From Bryoerythrophyllum caledonicum (Eukaryota; Streptophyta; Bryopsida; Pottiales; Pottiaceae), in the NCBI GenBank assembly GCA_963971425.1, contig OZ020514.1:43677527-43741526 (forward strand): a stretch of DNA of 64,000 nucleotides, in the 5' to 3' direction. The translations under genes and the position numbers were made by a program. The stretch's first letter is position 1; the number at the start of each line of letters is the position of its first letter. Positions 23,392 to 32,722 of the stretch are shown here, in pieces. Below the pieces are notes generated by a model. That model ran no database searches, had not been told where the DNA came from, and worked only from the letters and a program-made list of their open reading frames with translations.

Positions 23392-25503
23392 CTACTTCTT
23401 CGTCTTTGTGGTGCCCTTCGATTTTGCCTTCTTCTTCGCCCCTTCTCGCGAACTTGCCTTCTTCCGCCTTCCTCGAGTCACTAGTGGGTTTGTGAGCACG
23501 TTGAAGCCCTGAAGATCACGATCCCCCACTGTCTCCGAAATATCGAGCACTGGAACTTCCTTCTTCTTCGCCGTCTCTGTACCGGGTTCCACGAAAACTA
23601 CGTCTGGACTTCCGCTTCCGAACTCCACCGTATCATGTCCAGATAGATTAAGGCCATCGTGGAACGAAAGCGGTGTGACAATCTCCGTGTAGAGCGCTTG
23701 CATGAACCATCGGTAGGCCTTCTTCTCGTCCCAGTCCAAATATTTTGTTCCTAGTGTCACGGTCTTCTCCTGCGCCTCTTTGCGCCCACCACGAGCGATA
23801 AGGTACTGCCAGAAGGCCAAGCCTGCCATGAAACCACACTCCCAGCTTTCTTTCTGACTAGGGACAGGCAACCTTATCGGTTTACGACTTTGCCATTCGG
23901 TCCAAGTTCGAGATCCGATCCTCACGACCTTCGCGTTTGCCCATCCCATGTGCACAAGCAACATAAAGTTGTCCACTTCCCGACCCTTGTGCATACCTTT
24001 CGCCGGGTCGAGGTGATACGTTCGCCTTTGCTCCACGACGAAAACGCTCCAGTGACCCTTATCGTGGTAAGGGACGATAAGGGTATTCGTCGTCTTGGTG
24101 GTGCTACGGAACGAGCGGCTGAGAAAGCTCACGATGTCATCCCAGTCCTTCCCTTCATCCGCCAGATAGCACTGCAAAGTCGCCGATAACCAGTTGTGCG
24201 TGTGATGATACTGGATTCGAACATGCTCCTTCGCACGGTAGACGACATGCCTAAGGATGAAATCCAGAAATGTGCCTTCCATTTCCCGCTTGTCCTTTAG
24301 CACGCAATGCCAGTCTTGTAGTGCGAGCGAGACATCCACGCCTTGCCGAAGGTCTGGACGAAAAAACCTCATACCTCCAGTCAGGTCTTTCAGGTGAATA
24401 AAACGAGGCCTGCAATTCACAAGAAAGCGGACGTTAGACAACAGGTGCCGATAAACAGTAGGTGTCAGAGAACACGATAACATAGACGACGACACTTGCG
24501 GCCGCATTAGGACCTCCACAATAATGTCGAGGTTCTTCTCTATCGTGGATGCGTCATGCTCCTCGGCTTCGTAGCAGAGCGAGGGCTCTTTCTCCCAAGA
24601 CACACAATCTGACGTACATACTCCGCGGTTCTCCTTCAACATGCACGTATACGCCGCCTTCTGTCCTTCTCTTCTGTTCATAACACGCTCTTCGAGTCTT
24701 GGATAAACCCAAATACTGAACATCCCAGATTCATGTGCTTCCTTGATAAAGCGCAATGCCACTCTGATCTCCTCGGAGTCAATCTCCCCTGGAGCTGGGC
24801 AATCGGGCTCAGGCAGAGGAGCAGGCTTAACGGAATCTGGTACCGGAGCAGGGTTATCGGGCTCTAGCGAATGAGTAGGGTTGTCGGGCTCAGAAATTAG
24901 AGCAGGGCTATCAGGTGGAGGAGCAGGCTTAACGGGTTCTGGCAGACTCGCATGGTTATGGGGCTCTGGCGGGCTAGCAGAGTTATCGGGCACTAGCGGG
25001 CTAGTAGAGTTATCGGGGACTGGCTGGCTAGCAGAGTTATCGGGCACTGGCGGGCTGGCAGAGTTATTGGCCACTAGCGAGCTGGCAAAGTTATCGGCCA
25101 CTGGCGGGCTGGCAGAGTTATTGGGCACTAGCGGGCTAGCATGTTCGGCGGGCCGAGGCGGTAAAGCGTAATCGAACTCCGAAGAGGGAGGATTCTCGGG
25201 CCTTGAATGAGTTTCCAAGGGTGCCACCAAATGCTCCTCGGAAACAACCGGGGGACTATCAGTAGAGTCCAGGTTTTCAATACCTTGACTCGACAGAGTG
25301 AACGATAGACGGTGGGGTTTAATGCCGGGTTCCGTCTCCCCCATACCCGCAAACACAACATGCTGAAGAGGGGTGTCGAATTGTGATAGCCCCATCAGCA
25401 ACTGTGAAGATTCCGAAATGCCGATGGTAGGATCATTCATTGCTTGTGTCCACGAAAACTCCATGGGAGATGGGTTATCGGCGGGACGGCCCAATGACTT
25501 CAC
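23392..25503 (-). CDS. Ulp1 (C48) SUMO-protease-like C-terminal exon of the MULE's second gene
   Basis: This is a 703-residue open frame. The C-terminal half has the Ulp1 fold signature in order: H484 (GHWSVFVV), D499 (YHLDPAKG), Q550 (PSQKES) and C556 (WECGFMAG). Ulp1-type enzymes cleave SUMO or related tags, and in plant MULEs such ORFs are recurrent passengers whose transposition role is unknown. Residues about 120-240 are a Pro/Ser/Asn-rich repeat (PDNSASPPVPDN-like, about 10 residues per unit). A basic tail (KKKASSREGAKKKAKSKG) could direct the protein to the nucleus. All four catalytic residues are present and no internal stop occurs. This part therefore looks better preserved than the transposase, which it meets tail to tail at 23,166/23,392. 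Upstream minus-strand frames to 28,521 are probably further exons. Confidence 0.85.
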   Translation of the reverse strand: MKSLGRPADNPSPMEFSWTQAMNDPTIGISESSQLLMGLSQFDTPLQHVVFAGMGETEPGIKPHRLSFTLSSQGIENLDSTDSPPVVSEEHLVAPLETHSRPENPPSSEFDYALPPRPAEHASPLVPNNSASPPVADNFASSLVANNSASPPVPDNSASQPVPDNSTSPLVPDNSASPPEPHNHASLPEPVKPAPPPDSPALISEPDNPTHSLEPDNPAPVPDSVKPAPLPEPDCPAPGEIDSEEIRVALRFIKEAHESGMFSIWVYPRLEERVMNRREGQKAAYTCMLKENRGVCTSDCVSWEKEPSLCYEAEEHDASTIEKNLDIIVEVLMRPQVSSSMLSCSLTPTVYRHLLSNVRFLVNCRPRFIHLKDLTGGMRFFRPDLRQGVDVSLALQDWHCVLKDKREMEGTFLDFILRHVVYRAKEHVRIQYHHTHNWLSATLQCYLADEGKDWDDIVSFLSRSFRSTTKTTNTLIVPYHDKGHWSVFVVEQRRTYHLDPAKGMHKGREVDNFMLLVHMGWANAKVVRIGSRTWTEWQSRKPIRLPVPSQKESWECGFMAGLAFWQYLIARGGRKEAQEKTVTLGTKYLDWDEKKAYRWFMQALYTEIVTPLSFHDGLNLSGHDTVEFGSGSPDVVFVEPGTETAKKKEVPVLDISETVGDRDLQGFNVLTNPLVTRGRRKKASSREGAKKKAKSKGTTKTKK
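24835..25145 (-). repeat. 30-bp coding tandem repeats in the Ulp1 ORF
   Basis: About nine imperfect units of the form 'gttatcgggcactggcgggctggca' (plus strand) encode a 10-residue PVPDNSAS-like phrase. Several units carry TTATCGG. Confidence 0.8.
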
Positions 25504-25518
25504 CGTTGTAGAAGCGGG

Positions 25519-28500
25519 CTATTCTTGGAGGCTATCGGGAACACTTCCCTGACGTATTTCGTCGCTAGGCCCCTGTTGTGCTTCCTCCGTAACTTCGTCC
25601 ATACACTTATCGGGGAATCCTTCGTCGTCGTTACTCCCCGGGAACCGATTCTGGACGCGGAATTCATTCGAGGTTCCTTCGTCCATGTGAAGGAGGGTGG
25701 TTGCACCCTCGAGGTCCCTTGTTTGGGTAGACGTCTCCCGCCGTATTTTGTCATGTGAAATCACTAGATGCCCTTCTTGCCGATCCCACTCTCTTTTTAC
25801 CAGACGCGACACAGCGTTCTTACAATCTGCCTCTGCAAGATCCCTTTCGCGTGCCCCGGTAGGATCTACAGTGCCTGCAAAAGGCTTATCGTTTAGTCAC
25901 AGGGAAATAACGGAGATACCAAGAATGAGGAAGAAAACAGTTAGATGAATGACGGGGTTATCGGATAAATCTTACGTGGAACGTAGCCGGCATACATGAA
26001 GTCCAGATCCTCCCTTGCCAAGCAGTTCTCGTCCAGGGTATCCCAATGTTCGTAGGTACCCTTATCGGCAGCACACCACTGTCGAACGAAATCCTCTGGA
26101 TGACTCCTTGCCGTGTCCACGACAGTGCGAGCATGGACCATTTCGATGAAGCGCAACACAAAATCTCGCCCGCCGTTCTTATTATCGCGGAGCCGTGAGA
26201 ACGCCACCGAGAACGGGAGGTGCATATCGGATGCATCCCTTCCGAAGAGGAAGGGACTCAGAACTTCGTACATTTGAGACGGCCCATCCCAATTTTCCAC
26301 TGGAGCGTCCACGTACAATTCAATGCTGGCAGGCCCGGGGATTACGCTAGGGTTGCACATATTCCGGCCCCTGAAAAACAACGGAGACAAGTAAACCGAT
26401 AAGGGACGATAAGAGACGATAAGAGACGATAAGGGACGATAAAGGACGATAAGGGACGATAAGGGACGATAAGAGACGATAAGGGACGATGAGAGACGAT
26501 AAGGGACGAGAAGACACGATAAAGGACAAGTTTGTGGCAAGAAGGAAAAACTTACACCTGCGAGAACCCGTTGCAAACGAAGTAACACTTCAACAGCATG
26601 GCTGAAGCCGGAGACGGGGCAATGTCGATTCTGATAGAAATTAGACGGTGCACGACATCTTGAGCCTCGTCAATGTTGTGCGTCCATGGTAGTGGGGGCA
26701 GCAATGGTCGAAGAATCTCGTTCATTGCGCAATGCCCGAAGAGATTGTTGAAGTCCCATCGAATAGCCTCTGTCTCCACCGCCCTTTCGGCATCAAATCT
26801 ACTCATCTCCATCCTGACTAACTTCTCCCTGCACCGCTTTTGTTTGTCGTTTTTGGCCTGCAAAGCCACTTCTAACTGGACGCACTCCAACATATGCGTC
26901 ATGTATGCCTACGTTCCATTCGATGCCTCTGTCCACACCTCTTTCGTTGTACTGTAATCGGGATTCTTTGCCAGATTGCAAAGGGTTGACAACTATTGAA
27001 GCGAAACAAGGTTATCGTCGAAGCCGACGCCTTCGGAAATGCAGGCACCGAGAGCCTGGTGGAACCTCCCCTGGCTGCCTCCAGACTCCACTAAGGACAA
27101 GACGTACTTCAACAGCTCATCTTCGGAATGTAAACTGCCCATCGTGTTACTATCGAGCAGACCATGCTTGAGGAGTAGATACAACAGCGTTATCAGTACC
27201 TTACTTTCGGGGGTGGGCACCAATTTCAACGGGAAAAGGCGCGCAGCGTCTTCCTGCACCTGCCGTATCATCTCGGCCCTCTCCGACTCCAAAACTTGCT
27301 CCCTGCTACCTTTCGCCGGGAGAATGAGGCGCTTATCGGGATTCGCACCATCATCAGAGCCTAACCGAAGTATACTGGCCAATGTCAGCGGCGGTCACTG
27401 TTCCTTCTGGGCCGAGGATTGGGGGGATTCGTGCGAGGTTATCGGCGTTCCTTCGTCAGAGTCGAAGGGTCTCTCGGCATTACTCGTCTCTCTGAACCGT
27501 TGTTGCACCGGTGGGGATCGATGCCTTCTCGCCATAGCGGTCTCTTCCACAGACATTCCCGTAAGCCTTTTCGCCGTTGCTGGGGGCCGGAATGTCTTTG
27601 TCTTCTTCGTGGACTCTTCAAATCTCGCCTTCTTCGTGGCCTCTTCTGCTTGTGCCACCTTCTTTGGTACATTCTGCTTCGCAAGCTCCGCCTTCCGGAG
27701 GACGATGGAGGAATCCCTCTTGGGCGCCGGCGCGAGTGCGGACTTCCGGACTTTCGACATCGGGTTCTCGGCACCGGAATTCCTACGGCATCATCCCCGG
27801 ACCTAAGACCGCCCTTCTCGCCGTGCACAGTCAAAGTCCGTGCGTTATCGGCCTCATGATCTGTGCTGTGATCTCCTCTCGACTCTGCCGAGGAAGAAGT
27901 ATCGTCACTGGACATAGCTTTCGGGGGCGGAGGTCTTTTCCGAGAAGCCGCCGCGGTACGCTTCTACGGAGGGCCCTCCTGTGACAGCTTCTTCCTGCGC
28001 TTAATTCGACGTCGACTGTTCGGTTCCTCCTCATCATCGGCACCCTTCCGAGGCCTCCTCTTTGTGGCTATCGGCTCTATGGTGCCGAATACCTGAATTG
28101 CATCTTCCGCCGACTAGCAATCCCGAAGTCGTGCCACAAAGTTCGCCACATCCCTGACGCCCGAATTGGGATACGAGGGCATCTTCACGCCCTCCTTCCC
28201 CTTCCCTTCGCACAATGCATGGTTCCAGTGGAGGTTGAACTTGTGCTTCTAGTGCGTCGTGTTGCAATGAATGCACAGTATCTGCTTGGGGCCGGTTTTT
28301 CCAAGCGGTACGATGGGCGAGTCCGGTCCATGCAGCTCCAGGATAAGGTTCCTCGCCTCCATCACCTCCCAGCTATCGCGCCAAATGTGGTCGTTCTCAA
28401 TGACGAATAGCTGCTCGATCCTCCCCGTTTCCTTGTTGTAGGTGGGCGGAATCCTTTTCCTGTTCTCCACCGGGATCTCATCAAACAGTGGCTTGCAGAA

Positions 28501-28521
28501 ACACACCGGCCGCTTCGGCAT
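25519..28521 (-). CDS. Probable upstream exons of the Ulp1 gene
   Basis: Minus-strand frames with consistent coding character lie between the right TIR and the Ulp1 exon. 28,249-28,521 starts MPKRPVCFCKPLFDEIP and ends with CIHCNTTH. After a TAG in the same frame it continues 'KHKFNLHWNHALC', a BED-like CxxC...HxxxH arrangement. 27,395-27,915 is basic and Ser/Arg-rich, with NLS-like runs. 26,993-27,382 and 26,552-26,902 are helical. 25,941-26,588 contains 'MYEVLSPFLFGRDASDMHLPFSVAF' split over a likely exon. 25,519-25,812 comes last. Exact splice sites were not settled. The order and strand argue for one long gene encoding a DNA-binding N-terminus and a Ulp1 C-terminus, but separate small genes are possible. 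Confidence 0.5.
26397..26527. repeat. 10-bp tandem array of acgataaggg
   Basis: About 13 units of acgataaggg with variants (aga, aag), lying in a putative intron of the Ulp1 gene. Every intact unit contains CGATAA, the word enriched over the whole element. Confidence 0.9.
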
Positions 28522-29086
28522 TTTTACGGTCCTGCGAGGGAGGACATTGCCGAACTTGAAACCTTATCGCAAGAAACGATTATCGGGAACCCTAAAACTC
28601 TTAAACCCTAAACCTGGACGCTTTGCAAAATTTCCTACACCTTCACACAGCTTACTTTTCAACGCCCCACATTTAAAACGGAATGGAAGGACCGCCTGTA
28701 TGCATCACCGAAAAGAAATGGAAAGTAAGAATGACAGAGAAGTTACCGAAATGGAATTAAATAAAAAACAAGAAAGGCAGGGAACTTACCGAAAAGTTCA
28801 GTCGGCGATCGTTGACGCAGAGCCTTGAAAATCCTGGAGTTTTGAAGCAGCGATCGCTGACGTAGAGCTTGAAGATCCTAGATATGTCGCTAGAAGGCAA
28901 AAAACACAGTTCGAAAGTGCTGGAAATGGTGCCGCCACACAAAACTTTGCCATGCCTGGATTAGGGTTTCACGTTGATGGTGATGGTAATGGCGATGATG
29001 ATTATTGCCTACGCCGCCTAAACCGATTAGCCTGGACCTACAATCTGAGGGAATATCAGCGATAAGCTTGGATTGCGTTACTCTTC
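28522..29086. other. 5' region of the Ulp1 gene; small direct repeat
   Basis: No clear coding sequence. A direct repeat of about 45 bp ('gcgatcgttgacgcagagcc' / 'gcgatcgctgacgtagagct', about 28,805 and 28,850) is visible. It is probably leader or intron between the TIR exon and the first internal exon. Confidence 0.4.
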
Positions 29087-29734
29087 GAATCGCGCATCCG
29101 AAGAACCTTGTGACCGTGTATCTTCAGGTAGTCTGCATGCGGGCCAAACCCTAAACGCGGCATCAAGGTCCTCCAGCCCCTTCTCTTGCACGCCAACTTC
29201 TTTCTTTCTCCCTTGACGCCTCCAATTCTTCCCTGCTGCCTCGTTATCGGCAACGGTTGGTGGCGCCGTCTCGCTAGAATCTCCATTCGACATGTCTTGT
29301 ATGGGAAGATTGTGATCGAGGAACTCAATTCAGGCGCAGACAATCACTCCCCTTCCGAAAGAATTCTACACGGCACAATGATCGTGCCAAAGACGGCGCC
29401 GTACGAAACGGTGTGGATGGCAATTTGAAGCCGCCGAGAAGGATGGAACCCTTCCCTGGAGTACACGTGTCGGGCCGATAAGGGGACTTCGGTGATCCGA
29501 AGAAGGCGGGGGCGAGAAGGTGACTTCGGTGATCCGGAGAAGGCGGGGGCGAAGGGGCTTTCGGCGAGAAGTGCCGAAAAGAGAGACGGGCAGCGCGAAA
29601 AAGATTTGGGCGAGAGTGGCAGTTATCGTGGGAAGGAGGCTTAAAGGCCCTAGGGGAAAAGGGCCGGTCTTTGCGGTGTCAGGCCTAAAACAGGGCCCTG
29701 ACACCGCCAACCCGGATTGACTCTAGTGAGCGGG
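29087..29734 (-). repeat. Right terminal inverted repeat, about 648 bp
   Basis: Inverted copy of the left TIR. It is longer, partly because of a local tandem duplication of about 37 bp ('gacttcggtgatccg..gaaggcgggggcgagaaggt', about 29,487-29,560) that is single in the left arm. A minus-strand ORF at 29,078-29,293 parallels the N-terminus of the left-arm ORF, sharing 'APPTVADN', 'WRRQGRKK', 'EKGxEDLD' and 'AF'. It goes out of frame after that. Confidence 0.9.
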
Positions 29735-29743
29735 CAAACAAAG
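29735..29743. repeat. Right 9-bp target-site duplication
   Basis: CAAACAAAG, identical to 16,270-16,278, directly after the terminal GAGCGGG. Confidence 0.95.
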
Positions 29744-32722
29744 AATGACTTTAAAACCATACATGGAACTTAGTGGGTAAATTGATACTCACAAAGGCCT
29801 TGGATTCAAATCCCATGGTTTTAACCCCTAAAGGACCTGAGTCTCCTTCGGGGGGATTTTTGATTTTGGGCAGGTTCCTAAAATTCAAAAAAAATCTTTT
29901 TTCTATGAAATTTTTATTCTAGATTGCCTCTGATAAGAGCTTCTTGGAAATATTTTTATTTTATTTTTTGGATTTGTGGTTTGAAAGTTAGTACCACTTA
30001 AAGCCAAAAGTGGGGACACCGGGCACCTCCAAAAACTTTGACAAAAGTTTCTATTGACATTGAGATTTTTCACACACATAAAGAATATTTCCTTTTTTGG
30101 AAATTTTCGAAAAAAATCTTGTCTTTAGTGTAAAAAGGCATTTTATTCTGAGTCAAACATTTTTACACATTGTTGGGCAACGAGGGAAAAAAACTTCATC
30201 TTTTCTACATAAAACCTAGAGATCTTCATATTTTTCACTTTTTATTTTTTCAACAACAATATGTGGTGAAAACCTTCTTATTGACCGTTTGGATTATCAT
30301 TTGAATACATACGTAGTTCACAAAAAAATAAAACGTGAAATGGCAATTTTTGAACTTCCACTCCTTGCACACTTGTTTTGAATATGCTACACCCCTTTTT
30401 TACCTCTAAAAATTGGTGTGTTGGAAAATAACATCATGCTTAAGACAATGGTAAAAGATTTAGACCTTGCACAATGCAAAAATTTGATACAATGTGAAGT
30501 CAAAGTCTGCTGATCTACTCAATGCAGGGAAGAAAATGAACCATTGTTTTGACTGTAAACACTAATTTCTATCAATCCTTTCGGTGGATTGCAACCAAAA
30601 TTTTATGGCATGTTTATATAGAAGTTTATTTTAAAATCTTACGGTTGAAAATCCAAAATTCACTTTAAAATGTGATTTTCATGTCTCTTTTTGGCAATGG
30701 CAGTTTTAGACTGGTTTTAGAATGAAAGTGGTCGTGGTCCTTTAGGGGTTAAAAATGCTAAATATAATAGCATTTGTTTGTTTGGAAATGTTTAATTTTT
30801 GTCTCTTTGTAAATTAAATAGATCTTTTCCAAATAATTATCTATTTGGTATAAAGATGTCAAAGTTGACCTTTGACTATGGTAGCATCTCTTTATTCATG
30901 ACTTTTGTGTTTATGAAAATATTGCTCACTTTTTTGGTGTTGACATTTGTTGTAAAGGATTAACTTTAGGATATTGGGGCGCCCAAAACTTGGTCAATGT
31001 ACAAATATGAAACGCACCCTAAAGATGAAAATCATCCAATTTTGTGTGTAGATAGAGTATAGTAGTGTCTACACTACATGCACTTTTAAAAACCTCTGAG
31101 ATGGTGTTCATTTTTTAACTGCAACAAAGATTGTAATAAAAAAGGGTCTCAATGATGTGTATTTTAAATAAAAAATTGGTTTATTTAACCAAAATATTTT
31201 TGTTTAAACCATCAGATTATCTTTGATGCGTTTCAACTCTATTCGTAAAATGAAGTCTATAAAATCAACCATTGATTTTCATCCATTTAAAAATTCCTAA
31301 TCATAATTTATTGGTGTGTGGATTTTTTTTGAGTGTATTTTTCTAGTTTGCATCAATTTTAAATGGTTCTCTCTCCAACTAAAATTATACCAACTTTGGT
31401 TTCTTTGTTAAATTTTTAGAAATAAATTGTTAATTTAGAAACTCTAAAACTTTACATAGGAAAGTATATCATTAACTGATGCAAATTTGAGTGTGAAACT
31501 AAACAAAAAAACAATCCCTATGACCATTTTAGATCTGTGGCCATATTATGGCACTTTAAGGGTTAACCTTCAAAGGATGAATTGACCAAAAAGTGGCTTC
31601 CAAATGACATTTTGAGGACAGAAATTGATGTAAACGATTGTTTTCCATCCATATCTATTTAGAAGGGTTCAATTATTCCTTGAGCATAAATGATGATGAA
31701 TTTGCTCTTGTAGTATAATCATGTTTATCTAAGGAATGTAATATTAGTGACATGAATCTTAGTGTAGTAAACTTAGAAACTTCAAGCTTTTGCTATAAAT
31801 TTGAATTTGAGTCATCAAAATGATTATTTTATAATTTCAGTCTGCTCATAGAATGAAACTTACGAAATTTAGTTTCCATTTTAATTTGAAAGTATTGTGG
31901 ATTTTTGAAAAAATGGTGAACAAAATTCATGTCAAATATAAAATTTGCTTAAAAATTCTGAAAATTTCATCAAAGTTGTACACTTTAGTATCAAAATTTG
32001 TGGTGTAAATGAAACTTCTAAGTTCACCTAAAGTTTGTATATCAATCAACCGTGGTTATACGCTAGTAGCTTATATTGCAATAACTTATTCAATTTAATC
32101 TATTTTCAAAATATGAAATTGGAATAGAAACTATGCTTTGTAAGCTACATATCCGTGATTGGACCCAAATTCCAAAGAATATCATTTTAATGACTCCAAT
32201 TCAAATTCAAAGAAAAAACTAAAAGTCGTGAAATTCACTACATTGGGATGTATGTGACATATATTTTCTTCTTTAGGTAAAACATGATGACCTTAATTTA
32301 GGTAAAATTAAATCATCATCTAATGCTTCATGATCCCATGAACCTTAAATTTTTTTTTTAAAAAAAATGGATGAAGAACGATCGTTTACATCGATTATTG
32401 CACTCTACATGTCATCCGAGAAGCCGCGTTCTGGCTGCCCCTGCGTTCTAGGGTTAAGCAGCCCAAATATGAAATGGAACTCATTTCCTAGATTTTGGGG
32501 TCCTCTCTTCCAGTTACACCTCGCACTTATCCTCTTCCAGCTGCAGTGCAAGATTCCAAGTCACGCACAGACAGGGCAGACCACAGGAACTCCTCGTCTT
32601 TTGGTGGATACAGTTCTTTTGCAAATTTGTTGGGAGTTTGTTTGGCGAGGAGGGCACGAGATTGAGTGAGCAGGGAATTGGTGGTGGTGCTGGAGTAAGG
32701 TTTTGGTTGCGAGGGGACTGAT
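29744..32722. other. AT-rich intergenic region with a 19-bp inverted repeat
   Basis: No ORF above about 60 codons occurs before 32,367. The perfect inverted repeat ttttaacccctaaaggacc lies at 29,819-29,837 and its complement at 30,736-30,754, which would bound a segment of about 936 bp. Near 29,795 'ggattcaaatccca' resembles a tRNA B-box. The promoter of the DnaJ gene must lie in the last few hundred bases, but no sure TATA element was picked out. Confidence 0.45.

Larger units (their letters stand above)
16279..29734. mobile_element. 13.46-kb Mutator-like element (MULE) with Ulp1 protease gene
   Basis: The ends are CCCGTTCACTACAGTCAATC and, on the opposite strand, CCCGCTCACTAGAGTCAATC, flanked by perfect 9-bp direct repeats. 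Between long TIRs lie a MULE-type DDE transposase with a SWIM zinc finger (plus strand) and a convergent gene whose 3' part is a Ulp1 (C48) cysteine protease. Plant MULEs that carry Ulp1-like genes (the Kaonashi type and relatives) are established, so the gene set fits a known subgroup. Odd points are the very long TIRs, the fact that each TIR includes the first coding segment of the inward gene, and a strong excess of CGATAA/TTATCG across the element. The transposase has four clear in-frame stops, so this copy is probably non-autonomous. The perfect target duplication points to a fairly recent insertion. Confidence 0.93.

Noticed and set aside
24881..25171. Plus-strand 96-codon ORF rich in Gly/Leu/Ser repeats
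   Set aside because: It is the complement of the 30-bp coding repeats in the Ulp1 ORF, whose strand is fixed by the catalytic motifs.
27039..27806. Plus-strand 255-codon ORF in the MULE
   Set aside because: It overlaps basic minus-strand exons lying upstream of the Ulp1 exon; it has no domain and a shadow-like composition.
29790..29812. tRNA-derived SINE head
   Set aside because: B-box-like 'ggattcaaatccc' without a convincing A box or tail; kept only as a remark.
32367..32669. Plus-strand 100-codon ORF before the DnaJ gene
   Set aside because: No family features; it lies in the likely promoter/leader region and ends before the in-phase first exon.
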